Shown here piece by piece: positions 7,237-17,164 of a DNA stretch of 27,477 nucleotides; within the stretch, counting starts at the first letter, position 1; each line of letters opens with the position of its first letter. A model generated the notes under the pieces. It was not told the DNA's origin and did no database searches. It was given only the letters and a program-made list of their open reading frames with translations. A program made the position numbers and the translations under genes. This stretch comes from CALHVX01 sp964640725 (GTDB lineage Bacteria; Pseudomonadota; Gammaproteobacteria; Pseudomonadales; Azotimanducaceae), in NCBI GenBank assembly GCA_964640725.1, contig CAZXIJ010000038.1, forward strand, positions 1 through 27,477, written 5' to 3'.

Positions 7237-8295
7237 GTGCCGATCGATCCCGCGGCGCTGTCGCCCCTGGGCTGGAAGGCCAGCTTTGCGCAGCAGCTGT
7301 CCCTGGAGGAGTACGACAGCTTCAGCGTCGCCCGGGTCATGGCCGTGCAGCGGGCCGGCCTGACCTTGAGCCCCGGTGCTCCGGAACCGCAGCCGCTGGC
7401 AGGGCGCTGGTTTCAGCTGCCGTCCGACGAGCGGCCCACGGTCGGTGACTGGCTGGTGCTCGACGATGCAACGGGGCAGGTGGACCGCATTCTGGAGCGC
7501 AGCAGCCTGCTCAAGCGGATTGTGCCGGGCCGCACCAGCGAGCTGCAGCTGATCGGCGCGAACGTCGACACGCTGTTTATCGTGTCCAGCTGCAACGCTG
7601 ACTTCAACGCCAGCCGCATCGAGCGCTACCTGGCGCTCGCGCACGACAGCGGCGCAACGCCGGTGATCGTGCTGACCAAGGCGGACCTGACCGACGACAT
7701 TGATGCCTATCGCGACCAGGTCATGGCCATGGACGCGTCCTTGCCCCTGGCGCTGGTGAACGCGCGAGACCGCGATACGCTGGGCGAGGTCGAGCAGTGG
7801 TGCCGCCCCGGCGATACCGTTGCGCTGCTGGGCAGCTCCGGCGTTGGCAAGTCCACGCTGCTGAACGCGCTGGCGGGCGAAGACCTGCAGCTGACCGGCG
7901 CCATTCGCGAAGAAGACGCCAAGGGCCGCCACACCACCACGCACCGCTCTCTGCACCGGCTCGCGAGCGGTGCCCTGGTGCTCGACAGCCCCGGCATTCG
8001 CGAGCTGCAGATTACCGAGCTGGACGACGGCCTGGCGCTGACCTTCAGCGATATCGAAGATCTGGCGGAGCGCTGCCGCTTTAACGATTGCCAGCATGAG
8101 CGCGAGCCCGGCTGCGCCGTGCAGGCGGCGCTCGAAAGCGGCGAGCTCGACGCCCGGCGCCTGTCGAGCTACAACAAGCTCAAGCGCGAAGAGCAGTACG
8201 CCCGGGAGACCGTGGCGCAGCGACGCGCGCGCGGCAAGGCCTTCGGTAAGATGACCCGCGAGATCATCAACGAACCGCCCAAGCGCTCCTCATGA
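7237..8295 (+). CDS. rsgA: Small ribosomal subunit biogenesis GTPase RsgA
   Basis: This 352-residue circularly permuted GTPase helps late maturation of the 30S subunit. The permuted motif order is visible: G4 TKAD (147-150) precedes G1 GSSGVGKS (199-206), then G2 in GRHTTTHRS (about 230-238) and G3 DSPG (250-253). The C-terminal zinc finger has the expected ligands C280, C285, H287 and C293 (CRFNDCQHEREPGC). An N-terminal OB-like domain occupies roughly residues 25-95. Length is normal for the family. The start is GTG at 7237, 3 bases after the metallopeptidase stop, so translation is probably coupled. Its TGA overlaps the next gene's ATG (ATGA, 8292-8295). Confidence 0.96.
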   Translation: MPIDPAALSPLGWKASFAQQLSLEEYDSFSVARVMAVQRAGLTLSPGAPEPQPLAGRWFQLPSDERPTVGDWLVLDDATGQVDRILERSSLLKRIVPGRTSELQLIGANVDTLFIVSSCNADFNASRIERYLALAHDSGATPVIVLTKADLTDDIDAYRDQVMAMDASLPLALVNARDRDTLGEVEQWCRPGDTVALLGSSGVGKSTLLNALAGEDLQLTGAIREEDAKGRHTTTHRSLHRLASGALVLDSPGIRELQITELDDGLALTFSDIEDLAERCRFNDCQHEREPGCAVQAALESGELDARRLSSYNKLKREEQYARETVAQRRARGKAFGKMTREIINEPPKRSS

Positions 8296-9707
8296 CCCTG
8301 AAAAAGAATGATGCCCCGACCCTGAACGCCCCGCAGCTGCGCCAGCAGCCGGTCTCTGTGACCCGGCGGATGAGCGCCTCGCTGCCCGGCCTGCGGCGGA
8401 CCGCGCAGGAGAAGGGCCTGAAGATGCATCACCTGGGCGCGGGCTACCCGCATCCGGAGGTAACCGATCCCCGCGGCTTTCTCGCGCACCAGGAACGCTA
8501 CTTCGAGCATTTGCGGGTGCAGGAAGGGCTGAACGATCCGGCGGCGCTGCCCGAGTACCTGCGCGAATCCTTCTCCTACACCGATACCCTGGGCCCGGAA
8601 TCCACGCGCCGGGCCTTTGCCAGCGTGTACGGACACGATCTGGGCCTGCCCATGGATCCCGACCGGTTGCTGCCGACGGTCGGGGCCAGCGGCGGTATCA
8701 GCCTGAGCCTTGCGGTGTTCGAGCGCTCGGAAGTGCCCCTTGCCTACATCACCGACGCGCCGACCTATGCGGGCTTCGTGTCCCGGGCGACGCTCAAGCA
8801 GTCGAGCCGCATCTTCAGCGTTGCGATGGACACCGAGGGCCCGGACCCCGCGCAGCTTGCCGCGCAGATTCAGGCGGCTCGGAATGCCGGCTACTTCGTG
8901 CCGTTTTACTACACGGTGCCCGACGGCCATAACCCGGCCGGCTTCTCCTTTTCCCGCGCGCGGCGCGAAGCCATCGTGCAGGTCTGCCGGGAAGCAGGCG
9001 TGCTGATCCTCGAAGACGCGCCCTACCTGTACATCAACTACAGCCCGGCGGCGGAGCGGCCGCCGTCGTTTTTGCAGCTGGCGCCGGCGCAAACGGTGCA
9101 TCTGTTTACCGGCTCGAAGATCGGCTTTCCCGGCCCGCGGGTCGGCTACCTGTACAGCGAGGCGACCCTGGCCATCGATGGCGGCGACGCCGTGCCTTTT
9201 ACCACCCTCGCGCTGACCGAGGCCGCGGGGGACGTGCTGTTCGTCAACCCCGGGGCGCTGCGCGGCTTCGAGGCGCTGCTGCACGACGAGGATTTTCAGC
9301 TCAAGCCCTCGCTGTGGGACGTGGCAGAAGAGAAGCTCGCGGTCTACCGGGAAAACCGGCAGATCATGCTCGACGGCCTGCGCGAAGGGCTGGGCGCCTA
9401 CCCGGAACGCTTTCGCTGGACCGAGCCGGGCGCCGGCTTTTTTGTCGTCTTTACGGTGCTCGACGGCTCCCTGACCACCGACGAGGCCTTTGTCAGCAAG
9501 CTCGTGTCGGAGTACGGCGTGGTGGCTATTCCCATGTACGATTTCTACCCGGCGGATGCCCGGGCGCGGGATCCCCGAGCAGGACTGAACGAGCTGCGGC
9601 TGTCCTTCTGCTTTAACGAAAGCCTGGGAGAGGCCCGCAAGGCGGATCTGGCGGAAGGCGTGGCAGCCTTCTGTGCCGCCATACGCCGGGAGTGCGGGAT
9701 CAGCTAG
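8292..9707 (+). CDS. PLP-dependent aminotransferase, class I/II (MocR/ARO8-like catalytic domain)
   Basis: A 471-residue fold-type I PLP enzyme related to 2-aminoadipate/aromatic aminotransferases and to the catalytic half of MocR regulators, but without a GntR DNA-binding domain. Key features are HNPAG (213-217, cofactor asparagine), EDAPYLY (241-247, the aspartate that contacts the pyridine nitrogen), the Schiff-base lysine K276 in TGSKIGFPGPRVGY, and a C-terminal substrate-carboxylate arginine in LRLSFCF (about 436). The glycine-rich TVGASGGISL (129-138) is the phosphate-binding turn. An alpha-keto-acid/amino-acid exchange is expected; the specific substrate is unknown. The start overlaps the rsgA stop by 4 bases. 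Its 3' end overlaps the convergent CoA-binding gene by 8 bases. Confidence 0.9.
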   Translation: MTLKKNDAPTLNAPQLRQQPVSVTRRMSASLPGLRRTAQEKGLKMHHLGAGYPHPEVTDPRGFLAHQERYFEHLRVQEGLNDPAALPEYLRESFSYTDTLGPESTRRAFASVYGHDLGLPMDPDRLLPTVGASGGISLSLAVFERSEVPLAYITDAPTYAGFVSRATLKQSSRIFSVAMDTEGPDPAQLAAQIQAARNAGYFVPFYYTVPDGHNPAGFSFSRARREAIVQVCREAGVLILEDAPYLYINYSPAAERPPSFLQLAPAQTVHLFTGSKIGFPGPRVGYLYSEATLAIDGGDAVPFTTLALTEAAGDVLFVNPGALRGFEALLHDEDFQLKPSLWDVAEEKLAVYRENRQIMLDGLREGLGAYPERFRWTEPGAGFFVVFTVLDGSLTTDEAFVSKLVSEYGVVAIPMYDFYPADARARDPRAGLNELRLSFCFNESLGEARKADLAEGVAAFCAAIRRECGIS

Positions 9708-10116
9708 CCAGGCGCGCGTGCTCGATCTTCGTGCAGCGGTCCATGACCACGTTCAGGCCGCCAGCGAGGGCGATCTGCGCGCCTTCTTCGCTGATGACCC
9801 CGAGCTGCAGCCACAGGCACTGCGCGCCGATGGCCACCGCATCCCGGGCGATGCCGGGCACGGCGTCGCTGGCGCGAAACACGTCGACGAGCGGCGGCGG
9901 CTCGGGAATCTCCAGCAGCGACGGGTAGCAGCGCTCCCCCAGAATCTCTGACTGGCCCGGGTTGACGGGCACGATGCGGTAGCCCGCCTGCTGCAGGTAG
10001 ACCGCGACCTCGTTGCTGGGGCGCGCCGGGTTGGGCGACAGGCCGACGATGGCGATGCGGTCAACGGCAAGAGCCGCGCGCATGACCGCGGGGTCGGCGT
10101 AGGCAGAGCTGGGCAT
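9700..10116 (-). CDS. CoA-binding domain protein (YccU-type Rossmann fold)
   Basis: A 138-residue single-domain protein with the succinyl-CoA-synthetase-like CoA-binding Rossmann fold: DRIAIVGLSPNPARPSNEVA (19-38), then YRIVPVNPG (46-54), VDVFRASDAVPGIARDA (77-93) and a terminal VVMDRCTKIEH (123-133). This arrangement is typical of the widespread YccU family, a cytosolic protein of uncertain function. I chose the ATG at 10116 because the conserved domain follows within 20 residues; a longer frame to 10176 adds basic residues that do not resemble the family. It is convergent with the aminotransferase (8-bp 3' overlap) and divergent from the metallo-hydrolase gene with 74 bases between. Confidence 0.88.
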   Translation of the reverse strand: MPSSAYADPAVMRAALAVDRIAIVGLSPNPARPSNEVAVYLQQAGYRIVPVNPGQSEILGERCYPSLLEIPEPPPLVDVFRASDAVPGIARDAVAIGAQCLWLQLGVISEEGAQIALAGGLNVVMDRCTKIEHARLAS

Positions 10117-10190
10117 GAGTTTCCGGGCGTCCGTTCGGGTTCGCGGTACACTGACCCAGAACCGTTCGCAGCGCAAAGGGGGGAGGAGCG

Positions 10191-11228
10191 ATGATCAAGC
10201 GGCAAGAACAAGGGAAGTGGGTACGAGCCTGGCAGGGTGTGGCGGGCGGCTTGCTGCTCAGCACCGCGGCGATCGCGCCCGCGCAAGATGCAGCGCCCGG
10301 GGCGCCGATGGATCTCGACACGCTCGCGACCGCCTTTGGCTGGGACTTCGAGGGCACCGTGGTGAAGGCCGAGAAGTTGAGCGACGGGCTCTACCTGCTG
10401 TTCGGCGTTGGCGGCAACGTCGCCGTGAGCATCGGTGAACAGGGCGTGCTGCTGGTGGACGATCAGTTCCCGCAGATGATGCCCAAGCTCAAGAAAGCCA
10501 TCCAGAACCTGGGCGGCGAAGGCGTCGACTTCGTCATCAACACCCACTGGCACTTCGACCACGCCGACGGCAACCTCACCCTGGGGCCGGAGGGCGCCTG
10601 GATCATCGCGCACCAGGAAAGCCAGAAGCGCATGGGCGATGCGCACTTGATCAATCTGGTGATCGCGCAGTACCAGCAGCCGCCGTACCCGCCCGCCGCG
10701 CGGCCCGTGATCAGCTACGGCGATCAGATGCAGCTGCACTTTAACGGCCAGGACATCGATCTGCTGCACTTCGGGCCGGCGCACACCACCGGCGATACCG
10801 CGGTGTTCTTTCGGCAGGCAAACGCGGTTCACCTGGGCGATGTGTTCAACGCCGGCTACCCGTTCATTGACGTCGACAACGGCGGCGACCTGGACGGCGT
10901 GATTCATTTTTGCGAGGCCGTGCTGACCCGCGTGAACGAAACCACCAAAGTCGTGCCCGGGCACGGACCGGTCATGGATCGGCAGGGTCTGATTGACTAC
11001 ATCGCCATGCTGCGTACGGTGCGCAGCCGCATTGCGGGCCTGCTGGCGGGCGGCGCGACGCTGGAAGCTGTGATGGCCGCCAAGCCCACGGCGGAGTTTG
11101 ACGAGCGCTACGGCGATCCGACCATGGTCATCGACCGCGCCTACACCAGCATCGCGCGCGCCGTGCAGCACGCGACGGAAGCGGCCCTGGCCGACAAGGC
11201 CACCTTCGACGCGGGCAGCACGCCGTGA
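10191..11228 (+). CDS. Exported metallo-beta-lactamase-fold hydrolase
   Basis: A 345-residue MBL-fold metallohydrolase with an N-terminal basic segment and hydrophobic stretch (about 12-31, ending APAQDA), consistent with a signal peptide and periplasmic location. The binuclear zinc motif is complete: THWHFDH (118-124: H119, H121, D123, H124), H198 in GPAHTTGD, D217 in HLGD and H258 in PGHGP. It resembles the SoxH/class-B-like group rather than a proven beta-lactamase, and the substrate is unknown. A very strong ribosome-binding site (GGGGGGAGGAG, just before 10188) precedes ATG 10191. Its TGA overlaps the GTG of the next gene (GTGA, 11225-11228), so it is co-translated with the EthD protein. 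Confidence 0.92.
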   Translation: MIKRQEQGKWVRAWQGVAGGLLLSTAAIAPAQDAAPGAPMDLDTLATAFGWDFEGTVVKAEKLSDGLYLLFGVGGNVAVSIGEQGVLLVDDQFPQMMPKLKKAIQNLGGEGVDFVINTHWHFDHADGNLTLGPEGAWIIAHQESQKRMGDAHLINLVIAQYQQPPYPPAARPVISYGDQMQLHFNGQDIDLLHFGPAHTTGDTAVFFRQANAVHLGDVFNAGYPFIDVDNGGDLDGVIHFCEAVLTRVNETTKVVPGHGPVMDRQGLIDYIAMLRTVRSRIAGLLAGGATLEAVMAAKPTAEFDERYGDPTMVIDRAYTSIARAVQHATEAALADKATFDAGSTP

Positions 11229-12013
11229 TCCGCATTACTTACCTGCTGCGCCCAAAGGCGGACATGGCGCTGCCGGACTTTTACGAGTACTGGCGCTGCG
11301 AGCACGGCCCGCTGGTGGCGAGCCTGGCCCAGGACATCGGCGCGCTGCGCTACGTGCAGGTGCACACGCTGCAGGACGAAGAGGCGCAGGCTGCGAACGC
11401 GGCCATGGCCAAGGCGCGCGGCGGCATGGAAGCCCCCTACGCCGGCGTCGCCGAAGTGTACTTTGAAAACCGCGACACTTTGGTCGCGGCGTTGGAGAGC
11501 GAGCGGGGTGCCGCGGCGGCCGCGCGGCTGGTCGAAGACGAGGCACGCTTTATCGATCTGGCGGCATCGCCCCTGTGGCTGGCCTACGACGTGCCGCAGG
11601 TGAACCCGACGCCGGAAAACCTGCTGGCGACGCCGCGCAGCGGGCTGGTCAAGCTGTACTTTCCCCTGCGCGCGCAGGCGGCGCTCGGCGAGGCCGATGC
11701 CCAGGCCTACTGGCGGGAGAACCACGGCCCGATTATCCGGCGCCAGGCCGCCGGTTCCGGCATCGCCCGGTACATCCAGGTGCATCGGTTGGCCGATCCC
11801 CTGGAAGCTGCCCTGCGCGAAGCCCGGGGCACGGTGGCGCCCGGCTACACGGGCCACGCGGAACTGTGGTTTGACCGGCTCACGCTGGGGCAGAGCTCGC
11901 CGGAGCGGCGCGAGGCGGCGGCCCGGGCTGTGGCCGACGAATCGCGCTTTATCGACTTCGCCCGCTCTTGCATGTGGCTGGCCAAAGAGCACAGCTTTGT
12001 CGACTACCGGTAA
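11225..12013 (+). CDS. Tandem EthD-domain protein (dimeric alpha-beta barrel)
   Basis: The 262-residue protein contains two copies of the EthD ferredoxin-like domain within one chain. Copy 1 covers about 1-120 and copy 2 about 138-255. The paired motifs are FYEYWRCEHGPLV (19-31) with AYWRENHGPII (161-171), RYVQVHTL (42-49) with RYIQVHRL (182-189), and DEARFIDLA (105-113) with DESRFIDFA (238-246). EthD proteins act in degradation of ethers and other xenobiotics or as small barrel enzymes; the true role is rarely known. A single chain with both halves should form the barrel intramolecularly. GTG 11225 overlaps the upstream TGA; D-aminoacylase follows after 67 bases. Confidence 0.9.
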   Translation: MIRITYLLRPKADMALPDFYEYWRCEHGPLVASLAQDIGALRYVQVHTLQDEEAQAANAAMAKARGGMEAPYAGVAEVYFENRDTLVAALESERGAAAAARLVEDEARFIDLAASPLWLAYDVPQVNPTPENLLATPRSGLVKLYFPLRAQAALGEADAQAYWRENHGPIIRRQAAGSGIARYIQVHRLADPLEAALREARGTVAPGYTGHAELWFDRLTLGQSSPERREAAARAVADESRFIDFARSCMWLAKEHSFVDYR

Positions 12014-12080
12014 TCGTTGCAGGTGCTTCCGCCGCGCTTTCCTTCTAGGATGACGGCAACGAAGCTGCCAGGCGCGCACC

Positions 12081-13817
<1,737 letters not shown>

Positions 13818-13832
<15 letters not shown>

Positions 13833-15161
13833 GGTTTTCGCAGCGCGCTGCAGCCGCGCGCCCGCGGCGTAGCAATGGCAACACGCCCACAGGGTGATCA
13901 GCAGCGTGCACAGCAGCGCGTAGCGCAGGCTGTCGTCGCCGTAGCGCGGCTCGAACTGGTCGCTTAAGAAGCCGACGGTAAACGGGCCAAGGCCGAGGCC
14001 GACGATGTTCAGAATGAACAGGTTGATGGCTGCCACCACCGAGCGCATGGGCAGCGGCGTCAGGTTCTGGATGATCGCGAAACTCGGCGCGACATAGACT
14101 GTGCCCAGAATCGCGGGCAGCGCGTAGCCGATCAGCGCCTGCTGCGCTGTCTCCGCCAGCAGCGCGTAAATCAGTGGCGCGATGGACAGCAGCGATGCGA
14201 GCGCAACGATCCAGATGCCCCAGCCCGGGCCGCGCCGCTGGCCGAGCCAGTCTGCCAGCCGCCCGCCCGCATAGATGCCGACGGCGCCGCCCACCCCGAT
14301 GAGCAGCGCCAGATAGGTGCCGGTTTCGCCGGTCCCCATCCCGTGAATACGCACCAGGTAAACGGGGATCCAGATCACCGACGCGTAGCCGGTAAAAGCA
14401 ATGAGCGTGCCGGCGGCGATCACGTGCAGCAGGGTGCCCTGGCCGCGCAGCCAGCGGACCACTTCGCCAAAGGCCGGCGGGGCACCCTGGGCGGCGGCGT
14501 CTGCGCCTTCCGACAGGCCCCGGGGCGGCTCCTTGACCGTGAAGCGAACCACCGCCGCAATGATCAACCCCGGCAGGCCTACGATCAGGAACGCGGCCTG
14601 CCAGCCGTACCACTCGTTAACCCAGCCGCCCACCAGGAAGCCGATCAGAATGCCCCAGTTGATGCCGGTGCCGAAGATCGCCATGGCGGTGGCCCGTTCC
14701 GCCGGCGGGTACAGGTCGGCAATGATGGAGTGCGAGGGCGGGTTCGAGCCCGCCTCGCCGACGCCCACGCCAATGCGGGCCAGGAGCAGCTGCGTGAAGT
14801 TCTGCGCGAAGGCGCAGGCGGCGGTCATGAAGCTCCAGGTAAACACCGAGAACGCGATCAGGTTGCGCCGGTTGCGGCGGTCTGCCCACATGGCCATGGG
14901 CATGCCCAGGGTCGCGTAGAAGAGGGCGAAGACAATGCCCGTGAGCAGGCCGAGCTGGGTGTCACTCAAGGCCAGGGACTCTTTGATGGGCTGTCCGAGA
15001 ATGCCCATGATTTGCCGGTCGACGTGGCTCGAGGTGAACACCACCACCAGCACGAACAATGTGTAGGCGCGCCGCTCCGTAGCGGCGGCAGCATCGAATT
15101 CGTGGGCTGTATTGTTAGCGGCCCCGACACCGGCTCCGCTGGGAGCGTCGTTGGGGGCCAA
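13818..15161 (-). CDS. MFS transporter, spinster-like
   Basis: A 447-residue major facilitator with about 12 predicted membrane helices. The spinster-like bacterial group is recognisable from VDRQIMGILGQPIKESLALS, the loop motif PMAMWADRRNRRNLI, and ARIGVGVGEAGSNPPSHSII in helix 4-5. The substrate is unknown; such carriers commonly sit beside catabolic genes for aromatic, terpenoid or amino-acid compounds. The start appears to be a TTG at 15161 (the first codons read APNDAPSG...), 12 bases after the stop of the small membrane protein, so coupling is likely; there is no clear ribosome-binding site and the N-terminal 25 residues are low-complexity, so the start is uncertain. The end overlaps the convergent D-aminoacylase gene. 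Confidence 0.9.
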
Positions 15162-15173
15162 TCAGCGCACCGG

Positions 15174-15494
15174 TCAGATGTGCTTTTGCTGGGGCGTGCT
15201 GAGCATGTCCGGGATACGGGTCAGCACGGCGCCGCCACCGACCAGCGCGATGACGCCGAAGGTGATCGCGGCCGCGGCCCAGGACCAGCTGATAAAAGCC
15301 AGCAGTAGGCCGATCAGCACAAACAGCGAGCCGGACACGATGGCGCCAATGCCGACGTGCTCGCGCTGCTTGACTTGATTCGGGTTTAGCGTGGCCAGGG
15401 GCCCGATGTGGGCTTGGCTTTCAGGCACTGACAGGAAAGCCTGGGGCGCAATGGCAAAGGGCTCTCTATCCAACTCTCTCGACGATCTATTCAT
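15174..15494 (-). CDS. Small two-helix membrane protein, unknown function
   Basis: A 106-residue protein with a polar N-terminal half and two hydrophobic segments: about 49-68 (GAIVSGSLFVLIGLLLAFIS) and 72-91 (AAAAITFGVIALVGGGAVLT), ending in a short tail. I do not recognise a family. ATG 15494 is preceded by GAGG with suitable spacing, and a candidate promoter lies 50-78 bases upstream. It is the first gene before the spinster-like MFS (12-base gap), suggesting an accessory or independent membrane role. Coding is supported by start, ribosome-binding site and coherent helices. Confidence 0.75.
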   Translation of the reverse strand: MNRSSRELDREPFAIAPQAFLSVPESQAHIGPLATLNPNQVKQREHVGIGAIVSGSLFVLIGLLLAFISWSWAAAAITFGVIALVGGGAVLTRIPDMLSTPQQKHI

Positions 15495-15543
15495 TCAATC
15501 CTCGGCGGGTCTGCGCTGGCACTCCCCTGCCAACGTGTGACGA

Positions 15544-15572
15544 ATAAAAACGCATGTGTAACAGCCTTGCAA
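15544..15572 (-). promoter_or_regulatory. Candidate sigma-70-type promoter for the small membrane protein / MFS operon
   Basis: On the minus strand TTGCAA (15567-15572) and TTTTAT (15544-15549) are separated by 17 bases, in an AT-richer divergent intergenic region (15495-15669). The hexamers match four of six positions or better. This is pattern-based only. Confidence 0.4.
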
Positions 15573-15669
15573 TCTTTTTGTGACACTTCCATGTCTCGTT
15601 CAGCTGTCAGACAGGCGCCCTCTGATTCACGTTGTAAACTAAGGCTAGAAAAGGATTGGGGGATTGCAC

Positions 15670-16908
15670 GTGAAGGTCCATTGCGCAGCTTCTATAAGCA
15701 CAGGATGGTTGACGAAAGCAGCGCTGTTGTCAGCAATCTTCTTTAGTTTCCCGGCGTATGTGCACGCTCATGGTGCGGCAGCGGTGCCGCCACCGGATGG
15801 TCGTACAATCGACTTTCCTGACGTGCCCGGCTACCGAACGCTTGTTGTCGACCTGCACAGCCACAGCGTTTTCTCTGACGGTCACGTCTGGCCGAAGATC
15901 CGCATCGAAGAAGCGCTGCGCGACGGGCTCGACGGCTTCGCGGTCACCGAGCATCTGGAATGGCAGCCGCACCTGGCCGATATCCCGCACGCCGATCGCA
16001 ACCGCGCTTACGAGATTTCCGTCGACGCGGCGAAAGACACGGACCTGATCGTGATTGCCGGCTCGGAGATTACCCGGGAGCTGCCGGCCGGCCACATCAA
16101 CGCCGTGTTCATTGACGATGCGAACGCGCTGCTCAAAGCGCCCGACGGCGAGAGCGACGTGCGGCAGTACTACGCGCGGGCCAGCGAGTGGCCGCCGGAA
16201 GACGCGGTCGCGGCGGCCAATGCCCAGGGGGCCTTCGTGTTCTTCAACCACCCGGACTGGCCGGCGCAGCGCCCGGACGGCATCGCGAAGCTCAGCGGCC
16301 TGCAGCGCAAGCTGGTGCGGGAAGATCAGGTGCACGGCATCGAGATTGCCAACGGCCAGCACTACTCGCCGGAAGCGTTTCGCCTTGCGCTCAAACACGA
16401 CCTGGCGCTCATTGGCGTTTCGGACATTCACGACCTGATCGACTGGGATCACCCGCCGGCCAAGGGCGAACATCGCCCGGTCACCCTCGTGTTTGCAGAA
16501 GAACGTTCCGCGGCTGGCATCAAGGCCGGGCTGGAGGCGCGGCGCACGGCGGTCTGGTTCCGCAACACGCTCATGGGGCGCGAAGCGGTGTTGCAGCCCC
16601 TGCTCGAGGCGTCCCTGACCATGGCCAGCGCGCGGGCGCTGCCGAACACGCAGGTCGTGGAGTTTGTGCTCAAGAACACGAGCGATGCGGACATGGTGCT
16701 GGCCTATACGGGAGCGTTGAGCCTCGCGCTCAGCACCGATCGCGTGACTGTGCCCGCGCACAGCGAGACGACTCTGCGGGTGCGGCCTGGCTCGGCGATC
16801 CCGCAGCTGTCGCTGACCTTCCGGATCGACAACGCGCTCACAGCGCCGGGGGAAAGCCCTGTGGTGACCTTGCGGTCGACCGTCGAAGGATGGCCCGCGT
16901 CCGGCTAG
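15670..16908 (+). CDS. Exported PHP-domain phosphoesterase-like protein
   Basis: A protein of about 412 residues with a signal peptide (KVHCAASISTGWLTKAALLS, then a hydrophobic run ending VHAHG) and a polymerase-and-histidinol-phosphatase (PHP) domain. Counting from a TTG two codons earlier, metal-binding motifs are DLHSHSVFSDG (63-73), TEHLEW (95-100), GSEITR (133-138), FNHPDWP (194-200) and GVSDIHD (251-257). The C-terminal 100 residues look like a beta-rich domain. It probably hydrolyses a phosphoester in the periplasm; the substrate is unknown. The start could be TTG 15664 or GTG 15670; I prefer GTG with GGGGGA upstream. The stop TAG lies in the first unit of a 21-bp tandem repeat. It is convergent with modC. 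Confidence 0.88.
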   Translation: MKVHCAASISTGWLTKAALLSAIFFSFPAYVHAHGAAAVPPPDGRTIDFPDVPGYRTLVVDLHSHSVFSDGHVWPKIRIEEALRDGLDGFAVTEHLEWQPHLADIPHADRNRAYEISVDAAKDTDLIVIAGSEITRELPAGHINAVFIDDANALLKAPDGESDVRQYYARASEWPPEDAVAAANAQGAFVFFNHPDWPAQRPDGIAKLSGLQRKLVREDQVHGIEIANGQHYSPEAFRLALKHDLALIGVSDIHDLIDWDHPPAKGEHRPVTLVFAEERSAAGIKAGLEARRTAVWFRNTLMGREAVLQPLLEASLTMASARALPNTQVVEFVLKNTSDADMVLAYTGALSLALSTDRVTVPAHSETTLRVRPGSAIPQLSLTFRIDNALTAPGESPVVTLRSTVEGWPASG

Positions 16909-16961
16909 CGCCGGCCGGCGTCCGGCTAGCACCGGCCGGCGTCCGGCTAGCACTGGCCTAG
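16899..16961. repeat. 21-bp tandem repeat, three units
   Basis: Units at 16899-16919, 16920-16940 and 16941-16961. Each begins GTCCGGCTAGC; the first two continue with a GCCGGCCGGC-like palindromic half, and the third diverges at its end into the modC stop. Unit 1 contains the PHP gene's stop, so the array fills the space between two convergent genes. Confidence 0.9.
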
Positions 16962-17009
16962 CCCAGGTCGAAGCTGACGCTTTTGACCAGGGCGAAGATC
17001 GACTGGCCT
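16955..17009. repeat. 55-bp direct duplication, left copy, flanking N gap 2
   Basis: Identical to 17110-17164. It holds a second copy of the last codons and stop of modC, and is an unmerged contig overlap, not a second gene. Confidence 0.93.
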
Positions 17010-17109
17010 NNNNNNNNNNNNNNNNNNNNNNNNNNNNNNNNNNNNNNNNNNNNNNNNNNNNNNNNNNNNNNNNNNNNNNNNNNNNNNNNNNNNNNNNNNN
17101 NNNNNNNNN
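17010..17109. other. Assembly gap of exactly 100 N
   Basis: A second 100-N placeholder. Identical 55-bp flanks imply no missing sequence; after collapse the PHP and modC stops are about 49 bases apart. Confidence 0.97.
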
Positions 17110-17164
17110 GGCCTAGCCCAGGTCGAAGCTGACGCTTTTGACCAGGGCGAAGATCGACTGGCCT
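17110..17164. repeat. 55-bp direct duplication, right copy, flanking N gap 2
   Basis: Second identical copy of 16955-17009, forming the real 3' end of modC. Confidence 0.93.

Noticed and set aside
6502..8097. A 531-codon minus-strand frame opposite the metallopeptidase and RsgA
   Set aside because: Both plus-strand genes have complete motif sets; the minus frame is low-complexity Q/H/A-rich shadow.
12014..12080. Promoter between the EthD and deacylase genes (TTGCAG and TAGGAT)
   Set aside because: Spacing is about 23 bases, too long for a sigma-70 promoter; the genes may simply be co-transcribed.
16899..16961. CRISPR-like array
   Set aside because: Units are contiguous 21-bp tandem copies without spacers, and no cas genes are nearby.
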